Part shown: positions 35,697-48,484 of the stretch, piece by piece
Numbering within the stretch: the stretch's first letter is position 1
Layout of the letters: each line of letters begins with the position of its first letter
Assembly: GCA_029204225.1 (NCBI GenBank)
Contig: CM055093.1
Span: 30,639,777 to 30,703,776 of the forward strand
Direction of reading: 5' to 3'
Origin: Diphasiastrum complanatum
Lineage: Eukaryota; Streptophyta; Lycopodiopsida; Lycopodiales; Lycopodiaceae
DNA length: 64,000 nucleotides
Made by a program: the position numbers and the translations under genes
Notes under the pieces: generated by a model
What the model was told of the DNA's origin: nothing
Database searches by the model: none
The model's input: the letters and a program-made list of their open reading frames with translations, nothing else

Positions 35697-36960
35697 CTAA
35701 CTAATCTTAATTGTAACCTTGTTCATTAATTTTTTATAGTCCATGCAAAACCTTATAGTCCCATCCTTCTTGGCAACCAGAATCACTGGTGATGCCCAAG
35801 GAGACTTACTAGGTTTAACCCACCCTTTCTCTAGATACTCACTTAATTGCCTTTGTACCTTAGCCTCTTCCAATGCACTCATCCTATAAGGGTGTTGTGC
35901 AATTGGAATTGAACCAGGCATAAGGTTAATCTTGTGATCTACAGACCTTTCAGGTGGTAAAAAACCTACAAAAAGGTCTAGAATTCATGCCTAAGTGCTT
36001 CAAATTTAGGAGTGTTCTCACTAGGTATGTTCATGACATTAAGTTTACGAATCTCATCATTGCAATAAATTAAGTCTTTGTGAAAACATAAATAGACTTT
36101 ATACTCTATGTTCTTTATTAAATAATTAAGTTCATGCTTAGAGTAAGGTTTAATACGATGTACACTTAAACTAACACTAATCTTTATTAAAGAACAATCA
36201 TGCATAAAAGTTAAAGATTTTTCAACAAAATCAATTTTCAATGAATGATTATTACCATAATGTCTTGTTTCCCAAGAACGACATCCACATTTGCTGAACC
36301 AATAACACGGAATTCTAGTTTTTCAGCATAATCATGTGTGTGCAATGGTACATTAGGAACCACATAATCCAAGGGTTCGGAATTACACCCAGATGCCACA
36401 CAATACTTCTTCTCACTTCTTTTGAGGGGGGGATTTAGCATCTGCACCAAATTTGCATTTATAAAATTATGTGTGGATCCCGTGTCAAAAAGTTCATTAA
36501 CAAGATGACCTCCAATTTTACCCTTATTAATGCAAATTAAGTCATTAGGTCCATAAAGCACTGAACTAAAAAAACAAAAAAAAATATCCATCTCATTACT
36601 TTGAGATATAATACCTGAGGACGTTGAGACTTTGTTTTTTGACCATCTCCATTGCACTTGAAGCAAAGATTCTTCTTTCGAGCTTCCGCTAGGTCCTTCT
36701 TGCCACCTTGATGATTTTTAGGGTGGTGTTTGGGTTTCTTAGAATTAGGATTGGAAGATGCCTCATTGGTAACTTCCTTATCCTTCCTTTTAAGTTGAAA
36801 ACCCTTCTTTTCTCATTATGATGACTATTATGTGGCTTAGGAATATCATCATAAAACTTTGCAACCCTACTATCATCTTCTAAGGTGTTGGGATGGTTCA
36901 TTCGAACATCCACTTGATTGTCCTTAGGTAAACCATCAATGAACATGAGCATATGTATCT
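35697..36960 (-). pseudogene. Ty3/gypsy gag-protease-RT fragment, reverse orientation
   Basis: From high to low coordinates: a gag end with degraded zinc knuckle (CFKCNGDGQ, near 36660), a protease frame with the active site LFDTGSTHNFINANLVQML (36666-36238), and the start of RT with [20 protein letters not shown] and [20 protein letters not shown], then MDYKKL (35921-35697). It ends before the RT catalytic motif. The three parts are in different frames. Confidence 0.8.
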
Positions 36961-37826
36961 TTGGAGGTATTTCACTATAAAGTCTTGAATAAAGTCTTTG
37001 GAGATACTCATGGAAGTCTTGAATAAATGGCTCACTATATTTTTTTAAGAGGGGTCTACTTGCATTTTTTTCAAATGCCTAGAAATACTAACTCTTACAT
37101 GGTCATTCCATTTCTTTTGGGATTCACCACAAGGCTCACATAATATCTTCCTATCATTTTTAGGTAGCATTTCTCGGCTCTCATTCGTCTATGTAAAAAC
37201 TTCCCTTATAAAAAGCACAATTTTCAGTGTATCTTTCTTAATCCAAAGTTAGAATAGATAAAAAATCAGATTTGAAGGCCACTGAAGTTCTGCGAAAAAA
37301 TAGAAAACTAGAATGAAAGGTAGTTTAGTTTATGATGGGTTGTTTACTCCCTTCACTACTTCATAGTGTATGTGCAACACCAACCTTCTTAAACTTCATT
37401 TACATTTGGCAACTTGAATTTCGGCACGAACAAAACTTTGAAAGAACTTTTGAGATTTGGATTTGCGCACCTTTTTGCTAGGCCCACAGATTTGCGACAA
37501 CTCACAAAAAGCCAAACTTTCACTTCTCTACTTCAAAAGAAAAACTCCAACCTTCATTTACATGAAAAACTATTGATATCAACCTACTTTTCAACTTGCA
37601 AACACTTCTACCTATCAAAATGAAGATGTGTACTTGTTGGCCACTCTATTTTAAACTTAGAAATCCATTCAAAATTAGAAAAACCAGCCCCTATTGAAAC
37701 TCACACAAATTTCTATAAGCAATAAATTAATGCTATTTCAACAACATCTTCTTAACAATCGTTGATGACAGTTTTTATGCAACTTGAAAAAAAGTTTAGA
37801 ATTTATCATTCCCCACTTTGGAAGTT
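36961..37826 (-). other. gag N-terminal remnant and leader, no intact gene
   Basis: AT-rich, with stops in all frames; by position it is the gag start and leader of the reverse gypsy element whose primer site lies at 37827-37838. No further domain is recognisable. Confidence 0.4.
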
Positions 37827-38830
37827 GCTATGATACCACTTTTACAACAAGGAAAGACTACCCTCCAAGCTTTTGGGCTGATGTCCGCCAATGCCTTCAA
37901 AGAGCCCTCCAAGGTGCCTAATGTCCCTAAGATCCTTCCAAAGTAGACAATCAAATGGCCTCAAGAAATCACCACCCAACCATAGCTAGATCCATGCACA
38001 AGCAAGCCAATCTAGAACCCCATTTCTACACCACAATCAATCACATAGCTACCATCACAAGCAAACATACTCAAGATCCCACCCCCATCTAAGTCCCATA
38101 GCAAAGATGGAGATCCTCACAAGAGTTTGCTAGCAAAAGATACTCTCTACACTCTAGTCTCATACTAGTGAATAGAAACAAGCAACAACACAAGAATTTC
38201 CCCCTCCCTATGGGCGCCCTCACCCTCTCTTATAGATTGGAAAAGACGCACTTCAAAACACTACAGAGTATCCTCCCAAGCCAATGAGAAGAGGGGAGGC
38301 AAAGGAGAGGTCAAGAGTCCCATAAGCTAGTGGAAGGTCAAGAGACTCTTTCCATAACTCATGTTTCTTTAATAACCAATTATTGGATGCTTTGGGGATA
38401 TCAAGGGTTCATAGTAGGTGCGCCCTCCTACTAGGTCCCAATGACCCATATGGATGGCAAACTTTGGCCCAAGGCCAATTATGTGATCACACAAAGAAGA
38501 GCTTATCTACTCTGCATAAATACACATGCTTATCTATCTTGTTTAAATATATAGGCTTATCTACTCTTCCTAAACATGAACAAGAGCTTATCTACCCTAC
38601 ATATATACATGTTTTCCTTTGTCTTGTTTACAAACAACATGAGCTTATTTGTCTTGTTTAAACATAGGGGCGTATATGCCATGTCTATATACATGGACTT
38701 ATTTGCCTTGTTCACACACAAGAGTCTAATAATGCCTTTGCTCTCATAAACATGACCCTAAACTAACCTTCACAAGTGCATTACCTACTATATACACCTC
38801 CCGTTAACACAAATACAAATATCCCATCAT
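37827..38830 (-). mobile_element. Primer site and LTR-like block of the reverse gypsy element
   Basis: The minus strand reads TGGTATCATAGC at 37838-37827, a variant primer site. The sequence above it (about 37860-38500) is, in reverse complement, clearly similar to 42340-42800 (shared GGGACCTAGTAGGAGGGCGC, CTATGGTTGGGTGGTGA, CTTGAGGCC). This suggests both are LTRs of one family in opposite orientation. Exact LTR ends are not resolved. Confidence 0.5.
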
Positions 38831-39037
38831 ACAAATAAAACCATAACACATCAGTGCAGTAAAACTAAGAAAATGCTCACAAGTCCATCATGCATTGTTG
38901 ATAATTTTCTTAGATTACTTCTTCCAATGACATTACAAAACCCTGACCCAAATGCATACTATCAACCAAGAAAAGTGACTCAAATACTTCAATCTTTATG
39001 TCATTGATGTGGGTGTAAACCATGCTAGAAACATGAA

Positions 39038-39293
39038 CCCTATGTTTGTATAATGGAGTATTCTTCATCATCATATCTGTTACAATCGATAAAAATTTCT
39101 CACATCATGTCCATCACTCTTCCTCACTCTTAATGTTACTATAACGACGCATAAAAACTTGATTGCCCTATGTTTGTATGATGGAGTATTCTTCACCATC
39201 ATATCCGTTACAATCAATAAAAATTTCTCACATCATGTCCATTACTCTTCCTCACTCTTAATGTTACTATAACGACGCATAAAAACTTGATTG
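39038..39293. repeat. 128-bp tandem duplication
   Basis: CCCTATGTTTGTATAATGGA (39038) recurs at 39166 with a few changes, through ATAACGACGCATAAAAACTT. No gene nearby. Confidence 0.9.
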
Positions 39294-40035
39294 AAATAAA
39301 CTATGAAAATGACTATTCACAACTACTAGACACAAAATAAAAAAATTGGTTTCTCCACAAAATGGGGACAAAATGCAAGCTTCAATCTTCTCCTTTAAGT
39401 TCCAGCCTACATGAAACGATCGCAAATGATGAAACAAGCTCTAATATTCATCTAACATTGCCAAGCTTCATGCAATACCCAACTACAAAGAGGAGAATTA
39501 GAGCAAGAGAGCAAAAATGACACCATTGGGTACTAAGCTAAGATAAACCTACAAAATTGGAAAATAAAATGGTTTAAGTATAATTACTATAAAATCTTGG
39601 TAAATAAATTACTATGCACTACTCCTACCACCTACAAGATGATGGTCGTAGATGCACAAAATGGCGTTTTGTGCACAAGCTAGTTAAAACTAGTAGAGGC
39701 GATAATGCTTTAGAAATTCAATGTTTCTTCACTAAAAGTTGGAACTTGTCATGCCATAATGGAAGACACATGTCACCAACTATGTGACTTTATGAATGAG
39801 ATACAACTATGTGAATAGATAACGAGAGATAAAATGACAAGAACAAATAGAACATGGAGACAAAATGGAATCAAACACATGTAAATGTAAAAAAAAAGAT
39901 TTGTATCATAAAAAGAGGTCACATGAATTTGTGAAAAAGAAAATTGTTAAACGAAAAAAAAAATGATAAAAGAAAAACGAAAATCATATCTCAGTCGTAA
40001 CTTGTTTTGAAAACAAGGAGGTTTCCTTTATATAA
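39294..40035. other. AT-rich spacer, no gene seen
   Basis: No coding or element boundary supported; it leads into the LINE relic. Confidence 0.4.
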
Positions 40036-41110
40036 TTGTTTCAATGCGTTGAAGGAAATATCAATGAAATGAACATGGAGTCAATAATAAATCAAGACCA
40101 AGGAAATGAAGATAAACTCAAAGGAATTTGTAAGGTTTTCTTTGAATATTACCATGAATTGTTTTTTAATGGACATGATGACCAAGACATACATTCAAGA
40201 TTGTACAAACAAACACAATACAGTCACAAAAAATTTGGACATCATTCATAGAATTTAAATAACAAGATTGAAAATATTATGGACAAGGATATACTAAGGT
40301 TCTCCAATACTACATTGAAAAGGTCTCTTTTGCCCCAAATAATTCATAACTAGATATTTTGAAATAGGGTTATTCTAACTAATATTAAAAGTTCCCTTCC
40401 TATGACGTGAAAGAGGTTACTAACTATTTTGCATGTCTCATATAAATTAGTAGCTAAGATGATATCAAAGGGACTAGCAGCAATTGTTCAAAAGGTGGTG
40501 GACAAGAAATAGTTTGGTTTGACAAGTATAGATGTATCATAGATAATGTACTTGCAAGTGATCAACCACTTATTTGTACAATATAAGCTGTGCTTTTATA
40601 AAAAGCATTTGGAAAAATTGGGACATTTTTTATTTTATATGTGCGAGGCTAGGTATCCATACTAGCTCTTTGTATGTTACAACAATTTCATACAAAGAAA
40701 TGTGAGGGACTCAAAGAGGGATTCCTAGTTGCACCTCTTCGGTTTGCAATAGGTAGTATTCAACTTCAAGTTAAATTTGCTCATAGACAAGGACTATGCA
40801 AAGAATAACGACATATAGCATGGAGATTCTCCATCATTTATATGTCAATGATACCGACTTATAAATTAAGGATTGCTTGATCAAGTTGTATGAAAAGGAT
40901 CAAACATTTGTTATGTTGGACACAATATTGCATGTTGGGAGTTTGATGAAAGTTTAAGTTTGATTCAACAAGGTATGAGAAAACGGAAGCTATTTTGGTA
41001 GGGAATAAGACAAAATGCTAAGTTGCAATGGCACCCTATGGGAATTTAAAGACCAAAAAAATTCTAAATTTGGAACAAGAAGGAATACATTATTGGCTTG
41101 ACCTCTATGA
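40036..41110 (+). pseudogene. LINE reverse-transcriptase relic
   Basis: The plus strand in broken frames shows the order expected for plant LINE RT: a pre-RT segment (GICKVFFEYYHELF, near 40120), the RT core SYKLVAKMISKGLAAI then VVDKKQFGLTS (40437-40530), a region near 40560-40740, a degraded Asp-Asp region near 40840-40860, and EAILVGNKTKCQ-like sequence near 40985-41030. Stops and shifts are frequent. No endonuclease domain or poly-A tail could be placed. Confidence 0.6.
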
Positions 41111-42130
41111 TATGAGCATGCTTTATGCTTTATAAAGAACTTACCCTAAGTGATTTTTTGAGATCTTTCAAAGGTGCTCCACTCACACTAAATAGTTTTT
41201 CTTGAAATACCTCAAGAACTAATCCATGTATGCCCAAAAAAACCTCTCAAGAAAATCTTCTACATATGATGAGAATGCAAATAAAAAATTCTTGTAATGT
41301 CCCAAATGCAAGCAATGGTAACTACCCTTTATCATCTTTTATGAAATGCTCAAAGATATCAAATAAAGTGAGAATGCAAAGTCAAACTTTTCATACTATG
41401 TCGATCTAGATTAAAAATGTTGTACTGAAGGATGAAAATCAAGAAAACCAAATTTTTGTCTTTGCAAGATTCTTCAAAAGAGACAACCAATGAGAGTTGA
41501 ATAAACCATTTTGCATTTATTCATTGAATGTTATTCGAAGAACCAAAATGTATACTTTTATTATCTTATAAAGAGAATCAAATGAGTCATATATAAGCTA
41601 GATAAAATGCTAATACCCTCCTCAGAATGATACACCTTCAAATTTGGCAAACATCCACATAATCTAGAAAAGCAAGGAATTGCAAGACCTACCTACTAGC
41701 ATGAAACATTGAGCATTATATAGAGAATTCAAAAGCAATGTAATTTGAACTGGTAGCCAACCAAATCGTTGACTAAAATGAAAGGAATGGTAAATGACTC
41801 GCTAGACATGGCTAGTGATCTACTAACTTGCACTTATGTATCTTATATTTACTTTTGAGTTTATTATGAGTTGCACCTTGTGTAGCAAAATTAAGCCTAT
41901 ACATTACAACTATGTAATACGTGTTACATTTCATGCATAGTTATAATAGTCTTTAATGAAAAATAATAAAATTCTTGCCATATAATAATACAATATAAAA
42001 AAGTTGGCAGGTCTTTTCATCATGGGAAAGCTAAAAGCCTTCTTGACACTTTGCCAAACTACTTATGTGTGAAGGCCTACCTCATTAATCCCCAACGATA
42101 TAACAAAACTAGGGCTATGTTACATACCTA
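41111..42130. other. AT-rich spacer, no gene seen
   Basis: Possibly the decayed 3' part of the LINE; nothing specific recognised. Confidence 0.35.
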
Positions 42131-42980
42131 TGTAACTAGCAGTACTTCAGTGACCCCTATATGTCCATTTTTTGTTGGGGGCTAAATGGCAAGTTACCCT
42201 TGGATAAGGGGTACCCTTAAGATTAAGGGTATGTGCCTTTTGATTAAGGTACTGGTGTCCTTGGATAAGGGCAGGTAGGTGTCTATGCCTTGGTCGGAGG
42301 TATGGACCTAGTGAGGTGTTAGAAAGTCATTACCATGGGTGTTTTGGCTATTTTTTTAGACCTTGGGCCTCAACCTTGAACCATATCACTTTATTGGTCT
42401 TGGACCAAAGTATACAAGCACAACTTGGGCAATGGGACCTAGTAGGAGGGCGCACTTCTAAGGTGTGTCTATTGAGTTCCCAACGCCCACAAAAAAGGCA
42501 TTCAAAGAGTCATAGGTTATGGAAGAAGTCTCTTAACCTTCCATAAGCCTATGAAGGTTCTTTAACTCCCCGCTCTAGTGTGGCTACTTGTGTATAGAGT
42601 GTTTTCTTGTGTGTAGTATGCTTAGGGTTTGGATCTTGCTTATGGTATGGGACATAACTAGGATTTGGATCTTGAATATGCTATGGTTTGTGGTGGTAAT
42701 TAGTTATTGGTTAGCAAGGGGATGCTAGATTAGCCAAGTTGCAGGATTGCATGTGCTAGCTAGCTATGGTTGGGTGGTGAATACTTGAGGCCACTTGTTA
42801 TCTACCTTTGTGATTAAGATTAGGGACACAGGTGGATGAGAGATCCATGGAGGCTTGAAGATCCTTACTTGCAGGTGGAGGCATCCCAGCTTGGAATTGG
42901 GGAGCATCTTGGAGCTTGCAGGTTACTTGGAGGACCTTTGGAGGCAGTACCTTTGGATTAGGAAGACTTCTTGACTTCAT
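42130..42980 (+). mobile_element. LTR-like block, inverted relative of 37860-38500
   Basis: Shared with the reverse complement of the left block, in order: a TTGG(G/A)CCAAAGT stretch, GGGACCTAGTAGGAGGGCGC, TTATGGAA(A/G)AGTCTCTTAACCTTCCA-like text and CTATGGTTGGGTGGTGA followed by CTTGAGGCC. No PBS or internal domain follows, so it may be a solo or truncated LTR. Confidence 0.5.
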
Positions 42981-45359
42981 TTGTAAAAGGCTATATCATT
43001 AATCCACAACAAAATAGTTGAAATGATTCTAATGTTTTGAAGTATTTTGAATAGACATTCAGTTTATTTTCTATTTCCCCTTAGGTTTGCATTGAACAAT
43101 TTCATTTATCTTGCTTGGTAAAGTCCAATGAGGTCCAAAGTAAGGTCCAATGACCAAAAAAACATTTTGGTGAATTCAAGATGGACATGTAGAGAGAGAC
43201 AAGCATGCAATTTCAAATGAATTGCCTCCCTTAGAGGAGAAACAATGTGAATGTGATATGCACACTAAAACTTAAAAATCATGAAAAGTCCATCATCGTA
43301 GCACGATGTCTGGGTAGAGTTGTTGACTGTGACCAACAAGGCACATGCTCAAAACCCAACCGATGTGCAGTGACATCTTTGGAGCTTGCTCCTAACCTGG
43401 TGTTGCCCACATGGTGCTGCCAGGTTGTATATGTTATATATAGCTACTAGTTGTGTAACTCTGTATACAAAAGAAAAAGTTATGAAAAAGAGTGGGTGGA
43501 ATACTTGACAAAGAATATTGACTTTCATTGGCTATTAATCAACACATGTCTAGGAAAGATTCCTAAAATGAACAAGCAGCTAAAGTTGTGTAATCCTTGA
43601 ATCTAACATCCAAGATGGAAAGTAAGGAAAATTACTTTCTTCGTTGTCAAGCCATTAACTAGTATAGAACATGATTCTATATGGTTAGTGGAAATGTCGT
43701 TTGTAAGCACTCTGGAATCCCAACCAAGAAGTGAAGCTTACACACTAGCTCAAATGAAGTTATTAAGCCTTCTAAGATTTGTAAGATGCATAACAAGATT
43801 TCACTAGATAATGTTGGAATTATTTTTTAGAATGAAATTATAGTTGATTTTCACTTTGAAGGATCATTTGGAGATAAATGGTTTATTTGGTAGAGACGCT
43901 CAAATGTTGGAAGATATGTGGAGGTATACATTCTCTAGGGCTGAAATAAAGGAAATAAATAGAGACGCTTTTCCATTACTAGAATGTGAACGTAGCAATC
44001 TGTCATTTGAAGCATAAGCAAGCACCTGTGATCAAAAAATACACATGCCATGTCTACTGTAACATGCTCCCAAATCTTAGGGTCCAGGACTCTGGAACAT
44101 GCGAAATTGTCTCGCATTTCTATTTGACAAGTTGCCAAAGATATGCACGAATTTCTAGTGGCAAGACTCAGCTTTGTGAGTTATGTATTCTGAGTGATCC
44201 AAGATCGGGGCAATCTGGGCATGCTGGATTCTGTGCCTAAATTTCAGATATCCTTGGAATTTGAGAGCAGGCATACCCCACACAAAGCTCACTTGGCTGT
44301 GCACCGCATCACTGACCAGGTGCCCATTATGACCACTTCAAATAATTAGCCAGTTTAACAAGTCGCAAGATTGTCATTAGCAATATATACTTGACACATG
44401 TTCCTGTGGATCTAATGGCATATAAATATAAAATTTTCCCAGATCTAGTGGCAATTAATAACACATGCAAGAATTCCCCAGAAGAAATCAACAGCTTTTA
44501 TAAGCATAGATCATTATTCTTGTGGCATGTAGTGTGAGATTATGACTTCACCGATGAAGCCAAACTAGAAATAACTGCAAAGCACTTGTGTGACGATGGT
44601 CGCTTTCTTTTATCATCTTAAGTAGTAATGCTTTGGGCTAATGTCAAAATTCCGTAACATTCAACTGCCATTAGCCACCAACATAAAGGATATACAGGCT
44701 TCTATTCCATCACACCCATCAAAAAGATATTAAGGGCTAAGCTATGTCTTTCTAAAATATCCAAAAACTTTGTTGGAACTTCATAAGAGGCAATACCATT
44801 GAGCAAAATTAGTGCCTCCGGCATATGGAGGGAGAATTTTTAATAGCTCATTGATCTGTAGTGCCCACTGAAACTTTCAGTGACAGAAAGATCCATATCC
44901 ATTTTGGTGCAAATTATAACTAGATGATGGAAACTGCTAACCACTGCAAATTGTCCTACTGCCATGCATATTATCACAGCATCTTCTTGTATGCCAGTTT
45001 ATCATTAATACGCCCATAATTTAACAATATATAAAGGACAGAATAGTCTGATATAACATCCTTAAGCGCATGCTTGATAACCTTACTAGAAAGGCACATA
45101 CATTACAGTGTGCATCAGCTGCCTTTCCAGGAATGTACATGTACAACTCTGGATAGCAGCCCTTCAGTAGCAGCCCCCAATGAAGCACAGATTACTATGC
45201 TCATAAAAATACTTGAAGCAGTAAAATCACGGGTTTCTATGCTCATAGAAACACTTTGAGACCCCATTTCACGGCCCCACCAACAATACCAAGGTAAAGA
45301 ATTTATCCACCTATATGTGCCTTCTCTTGAAGGAAAAATATCCTGTCTTTGAATAGTCA
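42981..45359. other. Spacer and presumed 3' flank of the phosphatase gene
   Basis: No gene recognised. The part nearest 45359 must contain the 3' UTR and poly-A site of the minus-strand phosphatase gene; AATAAA-type signals are too common here to choose one. Confidence 0.4.
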
Positions 45360-45926
45360 TTAAGATGAGTTTTGCTCTAGTGAACTTCTCAATTTCCACT
45401 TCACTAGGGATTGTAAAAACGCCATAACCTGTACATCAAGATGGAATTTGAAGTTACATATGGCATATAACTAGAAAAGATAGCTAACTATAAGTCTGAA
45501 TGGAAAAAAATCAAATACCTCGGAAGGGTCTCGCAGCGAAAACGACGCATTGGTTCTTTTGGCAACATTGGAGACCAGAATGCTATATCCATTATGTTTC
45601 TCGTTCAACACCTGTAAGGCTTAGCCGAAAATGACTTCAGCAAATTTTGCGCTTTTTCCGATGTGCCAGCAGTGAAATGAGAGACTCAATTCAAAATGTG
45701 TACCCTATTTGAATGGGGAAGCAGCTATTTTGTATGATGAACGTAAGGGATTGCTATTGCATATCAGATATTCAGACTATAGATGGATCATACCTTGAAT
45801 GCATCTTCGTCAGTTTGATCGTCTCCAATGTACACTGGAAGAACATCGTCACTAAAACCCAGCCCTGCCATATTCATTTTTTTTGTAAGTGAGAGAATTT
45901 TGTTAGCAGTTCTATCAAATCAAGTG

Positions 45927-46019
<93 letters not shown>

Positions 46020-48442
46020 CATATGCGTGCACACATCCCTGACACATCTGTCTTGATCCTTAGAATTTAGAAACTTTTTGAGTCTCTTAGCAGAGCTAAA
46101 AACTACTCAAGCCCAAAAATGTTTCTTTGCATCTTCAATAGAAAGCAAGGATCTCGCTATTAAGCTCCCCTACTTACCTAGTGCCTTCATGAGATATTCC
46201 ACAGCCTTTCCTTTGTCCCATGCAATAGAAGGCCGAAGTTCCAATACCTGTCAAAATTCAAATTATGTTATGTTGTACATAAGTTGGAAAATGCTATAAA
46301 TCCAGAACGAAAAAATATGCCTTCTATAAAAAATGAAACCACCATTGAACTATCTTTTATTCTGCTACTACCCTTATCATCTGAATGCACATCAGGTGCT
46401 TGCTCTGGGTGTACGCTTACTTTTCGTCCTTGTGTCAAGAAAAGTTTCGGGTAATTCTTCAGAACCTTTTGGACTTCTTCTGCAAGGGCTTGCCAATTCT
46501 GAAACAAGTTGAACATTAAATCACAGATATTCACTTCAGAAAGGGAATACCGTACTGAAATAGAATGAATAACACCTCATTTAAGCACAACCTAATTTCA
46601 GTAAAGTACCATTCAGGTAGATAGAGATGCACAGAGGCTCAACATTAGAAGCTTAATCTGATGGATCCAGTTTGTCTGAATAGATGGTAATTTTGAGGAT
46701 AATTTGACCCTACTGATGTTGAATGGTGTCAGTATTGAATCTTGATGTATAGAGACCAAAAGTACTCAAACAATTGCATACTGCAACAACCATCATAATA
46801 AGGTGATTCATCGAATGAATTTCAAGCACTATGCAACAAGAAATACAGGCATTTCATTGATACGAAGGAGGCAGATGCCACTATCACCATGCTTAGAAAG
46901 CACTTATTACATAGACTTAATTAAAAACTTAATAAATTAAGTTGGCATGCAGAATACAACCTAATCGACAATTCTGCTCAACCAATTTTTTATACAGCTG
47001 TTTCAGCCACTTTATTCCAAAAGTTCTTTTCAAAAAGAAAAGGAAACAAATTTATTTATACAAATAAGAAAAAGGATTTCTAACTAATGCCAATTTAGGT
47101 AAGGACACAAAACAACAGACAAGAAGATGTACATAATCCACTTCGTGCGTAAAAAGAAAGCCAAACAACAAAGAAAAAGCCTATTCAACTCTTAGTAACA
47201 CCTGGGTAGGAAATATAAAGACTACTTCTAAAGGTAAAATATCACCAAGGTATCTCTTTGATTGATGCTTATGTCTAAGGCAAAACAAAGATCCAGGGCG
47301 GTTCTCGTTGTCCCCAAAGACTGTCATCATCCAATGGCGAGCATTCAGGGGAAAGTACCAATGCCAGCTCTCACTTGAGATTTGTTTTTCCTAATACCTT
47401 TCAAATCACAGTTTTGACTGAAGGCAAAATCACAAAGCACTTCATCTCAAACTGCTTTTTCAAGCGGAGCTCCACAATTTATCCAAAAGTCCTAGCTTCA
47501 ATTTCAGAAACAGCCATAGGTCGATTTTACCTTCAGTTTAAGACCAAACACAAACTGAAAGTATGAAACATGCTGTTGGCCATTTAGATGACTCTGGTTC
47601 ATGGCTAAAGGAAGATTATACCTTCATCTTAGCACCCTCTTTAAGTGCAAACAGAAAGTATGAAACATACTGTTGGCCATTGAGAACTGACTGTGATAAA
47701 GATTACGTTGGTTCCTTTCCTGAAAAATCGCAGCGCATAGTTTAAAGTCAGGGCATACCTCCTCCTTGACTCGTCTAAAATGCATTGATACACAATATTT
47801 ATTGTGCTCAATTTTTGCTCCTTGAATGTTCTTCGATCTTTGCTCCAATGCTTTACAGACCTACAATTGCATTTAACAAAATAAATAGGCAATCAAACCT
47901 GCTAGAAAATGTAAAACTGAAATATATATGTGTGTATCATAATTGCATGGCATGTTCTGGGAAATCCCATTAGAGTTTCCTGGAATACTGCTGTTTTTTA
48001 TTTTGTTTTTTGATTTTTTATGGTTTCATTGGTTCTACTCCTTGTAAATTTTTTAAGGTTCAATTTTTTTTTTAATGACTTAATTTTGATTTAGATTTTT
48101 TTTTAAAAAGTTAGCAAAAAAGGTTAAAAGTTAAAACATTAAAAAGCTCGTTCTGGAATGCAGATGCGGCGGAATGCATTCCGCGGCATTCTGCTGTATC
48201 TGTGGTGTGTATGTACACCCCTTAGAAACCAGTTCCAACTCAAAACAGTCAGAACATACAGTTACGTTCCGTACAGTACGTTCTGGAACATATTGGGTCG
48301 GAACGTGGTACTAAATAAGATAATTTATTTTTCCTTTGTTGAATAATTACGAATTCTTCTTTTTGTTTTGGCCACGTTCCGGAATGGAACTCGTTCTGAG
48401 TTCCAGAACGCATTCCATTCCAGAACGGGCAACTATGGTACA

Positions 48443-48484
<42 letters not shown>

